NCBI RefSeq assembly: GCF_007679965.1
Contig: NZ_VEHL01000013.1
Span: forward strand, 1-64,000
Direction of reading: 5' to 3'
DNA length: 64,000 nucleotides
Source of the DNA: Bordetella genomosp. 13
Lineage (GTDB): Bacteria > Pseudomonadota > Gammaproteobacteria > Burkholderiales > Burkholderiaceae_B
The notes beneath the pieces were generated by a model. That model was given only the letters and a program-made list of their open reading frames with translations, was not told the DNA's origin and ran no database searches. The position numbers were made by a program, and so were the translations under genes. Position 1 is the first letter of the stretch, and each line of letters begins with the position of its first letter. Below are positions 17,213-24,125 of this stretch, in pieces.

Positions 17213-17644
17213 ATGAGCCACACCGATCACGACATGCAGGACTGGACGCGCCACGACCTGGGCGGTTTCACGGGCCACGTGGGCCCGCTGTACACACGCA
17301 TGACGGACGCCGGCCGCCTGTACGCCATGCGCGCCGACGCACGGCACCTGAACATGGCCGGCATCGTGCACGGCGGCATGATCGCCACGCTGCTCGACCA
17401 GTCGCTCAGCGCCATGGCGTGGGACCAGGCCGGGCGCGTCCCCTGCGTGTCGGTGCAGCTGGACACGCAGTTCTACGCGCCGGTGCGCGAAGGCGCACTC
17501 ATGGTGGTGCAGGGCCGCGTGAAGCACCGCGCCGGCAGCCTGATCTTCGTGACGGGCGAGCTGAGCGTGGACGGCAAGCCGTGCGCGTCCGCGGAGGCGA
17601 TGATCAAGATACTGCGGCCGAAAGTGCAACAGAATCCGGCGTAG
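17213..17644 (+). CDS. PaaI-type hot-dog thioesterase
   Basis: 143 residues. The hot-dog core LNMAGIVHGGMIATLLDQSL contains the HGG motif and the downstream acidic residue used by PaaI-family acyl-CoA thioesterases. The start at 17213 has AAGGGAT upstream; an ATG at 17156 overlapping the IclR stop would add 19 residues and cannot be excluded. It likely releases CoA from dead-end or excess thioesters of the adjacent catabolic pathway. It is co-transcribed with the IclR gene. Confidence 0.82.
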   Translation: MSHTDHDMQDWTRHDLGGFTGHVGPLYTRMTDAGRLYAMRADARHLNMAGIVHGGMIATLLDQSLSAMAWDQAGRVPCVSVQLDTQFYAPVREGALMVVQGRVKHRAGSLIFVTGELSVDGKPCASAEAMIKILRPKVQQNPA

Positions 17645-17830
17645 CGCGATGATGCTTCCGTAGTGCGCGGCCGCCGTGCCGGCCACGCGCCCGGGTCTCG
17701 CTGACACAAAGCGAAAGGTCCGCTTGCCGTCCCCATGGCCGTCCGGCACATAGAATGGATCGAATCCTGCGCGCCTGAAAGCGGGCTTCTCGCCGCGCAG
17801 CCCACGTCTTCCATCGAAAGCGAGGCCGAC

Positions 17831-18244
17831 ATGCGCAAGCGTAATTGGAGTCTGGTCCTGGCCCTGTCGTTCGCCGCGTGCGGCGCGCAGGCGGCCAAGC
17901 CCGTATCGTGCGACAACGCCACGACGCAAGCCGAAATGAACCAGTGCTCGCACGAGGCCTACCAGGCCACCGATGCGGAACTGAACACCACCTACGAAAA
18001 GTTGCTGGGCCGCCTGCAGAAGGACCCGGCCCGCGCCGAAAACCTGCGCAAGGCGCAGCGCGCGTGGATCGGCTTTCGCGACGCCGAATGCGGCTACGTC
18101 AGCGCCGGCACCACAGGCGGCAGCGCCCAGCCGCTGGTGACGGCCCAATGCCTGGAACAGCAGACGCGCCGCCGCGTGGAAACGCTGGAAAGCTACATGC
18201 AATGCGAGGAAGGCGACCTGAGCTGCCAGACGACGCCGCAGTAG
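17831..18244 (+). CDS. LprI-like (DUF1311) secreted small protein
   Basis: 137 residues with a signal peptide ending near CGAQAA (residue 22). The mature part has the LprI/DUF1311 pattern: Cys-containing SCDNATTQAEMNQC, YQATDAELNTTYEKLL, then LRKAQRAWIGFRDAECGY and late cysteines, suggesting a disulphide-linked helical fold. Some members inhibit lysozyme; the function here is unproven. The ATG at 17831 is chosen because the signal peptide begins there (MRKRNWSLVLAL). It stands alone, ending shortly before a tRNA gene on the other strand. Confidence 0.8.
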   Translation: MRKRNWSLVLALSFAACGAQAAKPVSCDNATTQAEMNQCSHEAYQATDAELNTTYEKLLGRLQKDPARAENLRKAQRAWIGFRDAECGYVSAGTTGGSAQPLVTAQCLEQQTRRRVETLESYMQCEEGDLSCQTTPQ

Positions 18245-18312
18245 CGGCGATTGCGAAGGCGGCCGCGCGGCACGGCCACACAAGGCACGACCACACGATC
18301 GCCGAAAAGAAA

Positions 18313-18339
18313 AAGGGTCTCCGATTTGGAGACCCTTTG
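18313..18339 (-). terminator. Intrinsic terminator after tRNA-Arg
   Basis: Read on the minus strand, AAAGGGTCTCC, loop AAATC, GGAGACCCTTT is followed by TTCTTTTC, a textbook rho-independent terminator 11 bases past the tRNA 3' end. It may also stop the convergent LprI-like transcript. Confidence 0.75.
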
Positions 18340-18349
18340 TTCCTGAAAC

Positions 18350-18426
18350 TGGCGCGCCCGAAGAGATTCGAACTCCTGACCCCTTGGTTCGTAGCCAAGT
18401 ACTCTATCCAGCTGAGCTACGGGCGC
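18350..18426 (-). tRNA. tRNA-Arg (anticodon ACG), copy 1
   Basis: 77-nt cloverleaf on the minus strand with encoded CCA (18350-18352). The acceptor stem is GCGCCCG/CGGGCGC, the D-arm GCTCAGCTGGATAGAGT, the anticodon stem CTTGG/CCAAG with loop CTACGAA (anticodon ACG), and the T-loop TTCGAAT. The adenosine at position 34 would become inosine and read CGU, CGC and CGA. An identical gene is at 34871-34947. Confidence 0.95.
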
Positions 18427-18537
18427 TTGGTGAAGAGGCGAAATTATAGCAGCGTTTTTTTATTTGTCCAATGATCTGTCATGCTGCGGCAAAAAACGCC
18501 GGGCGACAAAAGAGACCCCCACGCCGCGCCATCACCG

Positions 18538-19911
18538 TCAAGCCGGCCGCGCCAGCCCCACCAGTTGCTCCACCGAGCCCGCCTCGCCCAGCTTCCAGCA
18601 CGCCGCCATCAGCTCGCGCGTGCGTTGCGCCCCCAGTATCGCGTCCGACATGCCGCTGAACTTGGCCTCGAGATCGGCGTCGCTCATGGGCCGTTGCAGC
18701 GAGCCGATGGCATGCTCGACGCTGACGCGTATCGTGCGGCCGTCGGTCAGCGTGGCCACGGCTTCCACGCTGGCCTCGCCGATGCCGTCGTCCACCGTGG
18801 CCACCACCTTGTCGCGCACCGCCACCACGTCGGGCCGGCGCACGATCTCGTCGGCATACTCCTCCTCGGACGCACGGCCGAACACCAGGCCCGCGGCGCA
18901 GCCGTGATAGACGCTGAACTTGCCCTGCAGGCCGTCCTGCGGCGTCTTCTTGCCCGTCAATTCCAGCACCAGCGAATGCACGCGCAGGTCGATGCGTTCC
19001 AGGTTCTGCGGCGTGACGCCCTGCTGGCGCAGCTGCACGCACGCGTCGATGCTGGGATGGATGACGATGCCGCACGCGAACGGCTTGTACGCGTTGAACG
19101 AGATCTCGAAGCGGCTGCCCAGTTCGTCGCCGATCTCGTTCCAGTCGTACTTGGTGGACAGCACCTGCGCGAAGCCGCGCGGCGCTTCCAGCGCACGCTC
19201 GCTGGACGTGAAGCCGGCGCGCGCCATCAGCGCCGCCATCAGGCCCGCCCGTGCCGCGCCGCCGGGATGGAAGGGCTTGGTCATGGTGCCGAACTGCTCG
19301 CGCAGGCCCACCGGCTGCGACGCGGCGATGCCCAGCGCCATGGCGGTACGGCCGGCGTCCAGCTTCAGCAGCCGCGCGCACGCGGCCGCCGCGCCCAGCC
19401 CGCCGGTGGTGCCGGTGATGTGCCAGCCCCGGTCGTAATGCTGCGGGTAGACCATGTTGCCGACACGGCACGACACGTCGATGCCGATCACGATGGCGTC
19501 GATCACGTCGCGGCCGCTCGAGCCCGTGTGTTCGGCCAGCGCCAGCACCGCCGAGCACACCGGCCCGGCCGGATGGATGATGGTCTTCAGGTGCGTGTCG
19601 TCGAAATCGAAGGTGTGCGAGGTAATGCCGTTCAGCAGCGCGGCGCTGCCGATGTCCACGCGCTCGCGCCGGCCCAGCACCGTGGCCTGCTGCGAGGGCT
19701 GCAGCACCTGCACGGCTTCCAGCGCCGCTTCCACGGCCTCGTGCCGCGCCGCGCCCACGGCGCAGCCCAGCCAGTTCATGAACGTGCGATGCGCCTCGTG
19801 CTCGACGGCGTCGTCCCATCCGCGCGAGGGATGGCCGGCGGCGAACTCCGCCAGGATGCGGGTGATGGGCGGTGCGTTGCGGTCCGCGTCGACTTGGGTA
19901 TTCAGGGCCAT
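18538..19911 (-). CDS. MmgE/PrpD family protein
   Basis: 457 residues, standard for the MmgE/PrpD fold, which includes 2-methylcitrate dehydratase and iminodisuccinate epimerase. Typical pieces are GILxxTFDFDDTH-like NGITSHTFDFDDTHLKTIIH at about 94-113, HPAGPV, GWHITGTTGGLGAAAA, and KPFHPGGAARAGLMAALMA. The ATG at 19911 is the first with a normal N-terminus. It is paired with a Bug receptor and a GntR regulator on the same strand, a common Alcaligenaceae arrangement for import and isomerisation of a small dicarboxylate. No prp genes are nearby, so 2-methylcitrate dehydratase activity is not implied. Confidence 0.85.
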   Translation of the reverse strand: MALNTQVDADRNAPPITRILAEFAAGHPSRGWDDAVEHEAHRTFMNWLGCAVGAARHEAVEAALEAVQVLQPSQQATVLGRRERVDIGSAALLNGITSHTFDFDDTHLKTIIHPAGPVCSAVLALAEHTGSSGRDVIDAIVIGIDVSCRVGNMVYPQHYDRGWHITGTTGGLGAAAACARLLKLDAGRTAMALGIAASQPVGLREQFGTMTKPFHPGGAARAGLMAALMARAGFTSSERALEAPRGFAQVLSTKYDWNEIGDELGSRFEISFNAYKPFACGIVIHPSIDACVQLRQQGVTPQNLERIDLRVHSLVLELTGKKTPQDGLQGKFSVYHGCAAGLVFGRASEEEYADEIVRRPDVVAVRDKVVATVDDGIGEASVEAVATLTDGRTIRVSVEHAIGSLQRPMSDADLEAKFSGMSDAILGAQRTRELMAACWKLGEAGSVEQLVGLARPA

Positions 19912-19943
19912 GACTGTCTCGTCTCCATGCGTCAGGGTGAAAA

Positions 19944-20927
19944 TCAGGTGTCCAGATTGATGCGCTGCGCCTTGGCCAGGCGCGCCCAGCGCTCGTAGTC
20001 GCGCTTGGCATAGTCCGCGAACTGGGCGGGGCTCATCGGCATCGGCTCGATGGCCTCGATGTCCAGCTGCTTCTTCAGCGCCGGGTCTTTCAGCACCTTG
20101 TTCAGGCTGTCGTTCAGGGCCTGCACCACCTTGGCGGGCACGCCAGCCGGGCCGGACACGCCATACCACTGCAGCACGTCGTCGAAGCCCTTCAGGCCCA
20201 GTTCCTTGAAGGTAGGCACGTCGGGAAAGTTGGGGCTGCGGTGCTCGCCGGACAGCGCGATCGCGCGCACCGTGCCCGATTTCAGGTGGGGCACCGCGGC
20301 CGCCAGGCCGGGGAACATGGCCTGCGTCTGGCCTGCGATCAGGTCGGTGAAGGCCGGCGCGATGCCCTTGTAGGCCACGTGCACCATCTTCGAACCCAGC
20401 TGCTGCTGTAGCAGCTCCATCAGCAGGTGCGTCAGCGATCCGGCGCCGGCCGAGCCGTAGTTGATCGTGTTGCCGTTGCCGTTCTTCTTCACGTAGGCGC
20501 CGAATTCCTTTATGTCCTTGATCGGCAGCTTGGCGTTGACCACCAGCACGTTGGGCGTGCCGCCGATCATGCCGACCGGCGTGAAGTCGGCGATGGGGTC
20601 GTACGGCACCTTGCGCGTGGCCGGGCTGGTGGCCAGCGTGGCCACGTAGCCCTGCATCAGCGTGTAGCCGTCGGGCGTGGCCCGCATGGTCTTCTGGCAT
20701 GCGATGACCCCGCCCCCGCCGCTCTGGTTCTCGACCACGAACGTGGCGTCCAGGGCCTTGGCCCACGATGCCGTGACGGCGCGGCCGACGTAGTCGCTGC
20801 CGCCGCCCGGCGCCACCGGCACGATGTAGCTGATGGGACGATCCGGATACCCCTCGCGCGCGAACGATGCGAAGGGCAGCGCGATGGCGGCGGAGCCGCC
20901 GCCGAGCAGGAATGCACGACGTTTCAT
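19944..20927 (-). CDS. Bug/TctC-family periplasmic binding protein
   Basis: 327 residues. The N-terminus MKRRAFLLGGGSAAIALPFA has a Tat-like double arginine and ends near FAREG. The mature protein opens YPDRPISYIVPVAPGGGSDY and has VVENQSGGGGVIACQK, the Bug ligand-loop regions. GGAGACAACC precedes the ATG. It lies 32 bases upstream of the PrpD-family gene and downstream of gntR, so it is likely the receptor for the substrate of the PrpD-like enzyme. Confidence 0.85.
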   Translation of the reverse strand: MKRRAFLLGGGSAAIALPFASFAREGYPDRPISYIVPVAPGGGSDYVGRAVTASWAKALDATFVVENQSGGGGVIACQKTMRATPDGYTLMQGYVATLATSPATRKVPYDPIADFTPVGMIGGTPNVLVVNAKLPIKDIKEFGAYVKKNGNGNTINYGSAGAGSLTHLLMELLQQQLGSKMVHVAYKGIAPAFTDLIAGQTQAMFPGLAAAVPHLKSGTVRAIALSGEHRSPNFPDVPTFKELGLKGFDDVLQWYGVSGPAGVPAKVVQALNDSLNKVLKDPALKKQLDIEAIEPMPMSPAQFADYAKRDYERWARLAKAQRINLDT

Positions 20928-21003
20928 GGTTGTCTCCTCTGGTGGCCTGCGTGGACGTGTGCCCGGTCTGTCGCCGGCTGCACTGCGTCGGCCGCGCGCG
21001 TCG

Positions 21004-21705
21004 CTATGTCATGGCGGACAGGCGATCGTGGGCGTTGACGACGTGGTGCGCCAGCAGCTGGGCGCAATGATCGGCATCGGCGATGCCGGACTTGCCGCGC
21101 AGCGCCCGCACGATCTGCTTGTGCTCGGCGTTCGAACGCTTGCGGTGATCCTCGCTGGACAGGTTCTTCAGCCTGGCCAGGTGCAGTTTCTGGATGACTT
21201 CCCGATACGCGCGCGCGATCTCGCGATTGCCCGCCGCCTCGATGAACAGCCAATGGAACTTCAGGTTCTCGCGGTAGTAGGCCTGCGAGTTCGACTGGCG
21301 GATGGCCTCGTCCATGGCTTCGGTGCAGCCCTGCAAGGCCTGCGCCAGCACCTGGCGGCGTTCGGCGGGCAGTTGCGACACCACGCGGCCCGCGTGGCTG
21401 TCCAGCAGCGAGCGGAACTGGTACAGGTCGCGCACCTCGCTGTCGTCCAGCTGGCGCACGTACACGCCCGCATGCTTGCGCGAGACCACCAGGCCCAGGC
21501 TTTCCAGTTCGCGCAGCGCCTCGCGCACCGGCACGCGCGAGACCTTCAGCTGTTCCACCAGTTCGGACTCGCGCAGCGGCTGGCCGGGCTCGTAGACGCC
21601 CGCCAGGATGCGGCCCAGCAACTGGTCGCGCACCAGCTTGCCCAGCGAGGTGTTGCGGATTTCCTCGAATTCTTCGTCGGCGACAGGGGGATAAAGCCAG
21701 TCCAT
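21004..21705 (-). CDS. GntR-family (FadR/FCD subfamily) regulator
   Basis: 233 residues: winged helix with LRESELVEQLKVSRVPVREA, then a helical FCD domain (RSLLDSHAGRVVSQ, FHWLFIEAAGN, and HKQIVRALRGK with metal-ligand histidines late in the chain). The start is at 21705 (MDWLYPPVADEEFEEIR). It diverges from a Bug-aminotransferase pair and is co-oriented with the Bug-PrpD pair downstream. A perfect palindrome 33 bases upstream of its start fits an autoregulatory GntR operator. The ligand is probably the acid bound by one of the Bug proteins. Confidence 0.86.
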   Translation of the reverse strand: MDWLYPPVADEEFEEIRNTSLGKLVRDQLLGRILAGVYEPGQPLRESELVEQLKVSRVPVREALRELESLGLVVSRKHAGVYVRQLDDSEVRDLYQFRSLLDSHAGRVVSQLPAERRQVLAQALQGCTEAMDEAIRQSNSQAYYRENLKFHWLFIEAAGNREIARAYREVIQKLHLARLKNLSSEDHRKRSNAEHKQIVRALRGKSGIADADHCAQLLAHHVVNAHDRLSAMT

Positions 21706-21737
21706 GCGGTGCGGCTCCAACTTCGTGTGTTCGGATA

Positions 21738-21749
21738 ATCGTATACGAT
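21738..21749. promoter_or_regulatory. GntR operator candidate
   Basis: The perfect 12-bp palindrome ATCGTATACGAT lies between gntR and the divergent Bug gene. GntR FadR-type operators are short palindromes centred on GTnnAC or GTATAC, so size and position fit. Confidence 0.55.
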
Positions 21750-21984
21750 CATACAATCCAAGCGCAGACAAGCAGGCATTTCCCTTGTCCTCACCTCCGC
21801 TGGCGGGCGCGCCTTGCGCCCCTGCCAGCGCGCGGACCCGCCGGGAGCCGTCGCGGCCCCGCCCCCCGGGCCACCATCCGCACATGGCGCTACCATACGG
21901 ACGGGGATCGCAAAACCGCGCGCGCGGCCCAAGGCCTGCCCACAAGGGCCACGTCCGCGCGCCGACGATCGAAGGAGTATCGAC

Positions 21985-22956
21985 ATGCCATTTGCGTACA
22001 AATCGGCAGCCGCCGCGCTGCTTGCCGCGGCCTGCACGGTCGGCACGGCCCACGCGGCCGACTGGCCCAGCCAACCCATCACCTTCGTCGCGCCGTTCAC
22101 GGCGGGCGGCGCCAATGACCTGGTGGCGCGCATCATCGCCAAGGCCGTGGGCACGCAACTGAAGCAGTCCGTCATCGTCGAGAACCGCCCCGGCGCGGGC
22201 GGCGTGGTGGGCTCGGCCCACGTGGCGCGCTCGACGTCCGACGGCTACACCTACCTGGTGGGCAGCAACGGCACCGTCACCAACAGCCTGATCCGTTCCG
22301 ACCAGCCCTACAAGGACGAGGAGCTGACGCCCGTCGTGCTGATGACGGTGACGCCGTCCGTCATCGTGGCCAATCCGCGCAATCCCGCCAAGGACCTGAA
22401 AAGCCTGGTGGACGACGCCCGCGCGAAGAAGACCGACCGCATCACCTTCTCCACCGCCGGTCCCGGCAGCACGCCGCACTTCGTCAGCGAGATGCTCAAG
22501 CAGACCACCGGCCTGCCCATCGAGGCCATCTCGTACAAGAGCGGGTCGGAAGGCGTGACCGCCGTCATCGGCAACCAGACCGACCTGACCTCCGAGGCCA
22601 GCATCGTCACCCTGCCCCTGGTCAAAAGCGGCAAGCTGAAGGCGCTGGCCACCACCTGGAACAAGCGCCTGGCTTCGGCGCCCGAGATTCCCACCACCGC
22701 GGAACAGGGCTTTCCGCAGGTGCGCATCGGCCACTGGGCCGGCCTGTACGCCCCCAAGGGCACGCCCGACGCGGTGATGGACAAGATGGCAAAAGCCGTC
22801 GACGACGCCCTGAAGACCAAGGAAGTGCAGGACGCGCTGGCCCAGAGCAGCATCGAGCCCGGCGGCGGCACGCGCGCCGACTTCACGGCCTTCGCGCAGG
22901 ACGAGCGCAAGCGCCTGGGCGAAGTGGTCAGCAAGGGGCACATGCGTGCAGACTGA
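21985..22956 (+). CDS. Bug/TctC-family periplasmic binding protein
   Basis: 323 residues with a signal peptide ending in GTAHAAD at about 25. The mature part opens WPSQPITFVAPFTAGGANDL and has VIVENRPGAGGVVGSAHVAR. AAGGAG is nine bases before the ATG. It is divergent from gntR across the palindrome at 21738-21749, and its last codons overlap the aminotransferase GTG, so the two are translationally coupled. It probably delivers the substrate or a related metabolite of that enzyme, or acts as its sensor. Confidence 0.86.
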   Translation: MPFAYKSAAAALLAAACTVGTAHAADWPSQPITFVAPFTAGGANDLVARIIAKAVGTQLKQSVIVENRPGAGGVVGSAHVARSTSDGYTYLVGSNGTVTNSLIRSDQPYKDEELTPVVLMTVTPSVIVANPRNPAKDLKSLVDDARAKKTDRITFSTAGPGSTPHFVSEMLKQTTGLPIEAISYKSGSEGVTAVIGNQTDLTSEASIVTLPLVKSGKLKALATTWNKRLASAPEIPTTAEQGFPQVRIGHWAGLYAPKGTPDAVMDKMAKAVDDALKTKEVQDALAQSSIEPGGGTRADFTAFAQDERKRLGEVVSKGHMRAD

Positions 22957-24103
22957 TCCGGACACCGCGTTCGACGTCGCCCGCTGGCGCGCCGAGTTTC
23001 CCGTCACGCAGGAACTGGTCTACCTGGACCATGCCGCCATGGGCCCGCTGCCGGCGCGCACGCTGGAGACCATCACGGCGCGCCTGGCGGCGCAGTCGGG
23101 CCGCGGTTCGCTGGAGCATCCCCTGCTGTTCGACCTGGCCGAGACCACGCGGGCCGAGTTCGCGGCCTACATCGGCGCGCGGCCCGACCAGATCGCGTCC
23201 ATGCCCAACACCTCGGGCGGGCTGAGCGTGCTGGCCGCGGGCCTGACGTGGCGGGCCGGCGACGAAGTCGTGGTGCCCGACATCGACTTCCCGTCGGCGG
23301 TGCTGCCGTGGCTGACCCTGCAACGCCACGGCGTGCGCGTGCACCGCGTGCCGTGCGAGGACGGCCGGGTCGACGCGCAGGCGTTGCTGGCCGCGTGCAC
23401 GCCGCGCACGCGGCTGGTGTGCGCCTCGTGGGTGCAGTTCAGCAGCGGCTGCGTGCTGGACATCGTGGCGCTGGGCGAGGCCTGCCGCAAGCGCGGCATC
23501 CTGCTGGCGGTGGACGCCATCCAGGCCGTGGGCGCCCTGGACGTGAACGTGGCGGACCTGCCCATCGACGCGCTGGCCACGCACAGCTACAAGTGGCTGC
23601 TGGGCCCGCACGGCGTGGGCTGGCTGTACGTGGCGGACGGCCTGCTGGAGCAGCTGTCGCAGCCGGCCGCCGGCCCGCGCGGCGTGGTGCCGCGCGACAC
23701 CTACGCCGAATATGCGCTGGACCCGCTGCCCGGCGTGGCGCGCTTCGAGACCGGCCTGCTGCCGTTCCCGCTGATCGCGGGCGCGGCCACCAGCCTGAAG
23801 CTGCTGCGCGCGGCCCGCGCGCAAGGCGCCGCGGCCAGGCTGCGCGGCCTGACGTCCCATCTGGCCGAGGGCCTGCTGCGCCTGGGCTACCGCCTGCGCG
23901 GCGGGGCCGACCGCACCGCATTCGGCGCGGGCATCGTGGTGTTCGTGCCGCCCGACGGCGACGCAGCGCGCTGCCGGCAGCACCTGCTGGATGCCGGCAT
24001 CGTCACCTCGGCGCGCGAAGGCGGCGTGCGCGTGGCGCCGCACTTCTACAACACGGAAGACGAACTGGACGCGCTGCTGGACCGATTGAAAACCTTGGCC
24101 TAG
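22946..24103 (+). CDS. Class V PLP aminotransferase
   Basis: 385 residues from a GTG at 22946 that overlaps the Bug stop. It is a fold-type I enzyme of the NifS/CsdB/isopenicillin-N-epimerase group: YLDHAAMGPLP at the N-terminus, MPNTSGGLSVLAAGL, ILLAVDAIQAVGALDV with the PLP-binding Asp, and the Schiff-base lysine in ATHSYKWLLGPHGVGWLY. No active-site Cys for sulfur transfer is evident near the C-terminus, favouring an aminotransferase, lyase or epimerase role. Substrate unknown; context suggests amino-acid or imino-acid metabolism controlled by the adjacent GntR. Confidence 0.85.
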   Translation: MQTDPDTAFDVARWRAEFPVTQELVYLDHAAMGPLPARTLETITARLAAQSGRGSLEHPLLFDLAETTRAEFAAYIGARPDQIASMPNTSGGLSVLAAGLTWRAGDEVVVPDIDFPSAVLPWLTLQRHGVRVHRVPCEDGRVDAQALLAACTPRTRLVCASWVQFSSGCVLDIVALGEACRKRGILLAVDAIQAVGALDVNVADLPIDALATHSYKWLLGPHGVGWLYVADGLLEQLSQPAAGPRGVVPRDTYAEYALDPLPGVARFETGLLPFPLIAGAATSLKLLRAARAQGAAARLRGLTSHLAEGLLRLGYRLRGGADRTAFGAGIVVFVPPDGDAARCRQHLLDAGIVTSAREGGVRVAPHFYNTEDELDALLDRLKTLA

Positions 24104-24125
24104 GCCCTCCCCGCAAGGGGTGGCA

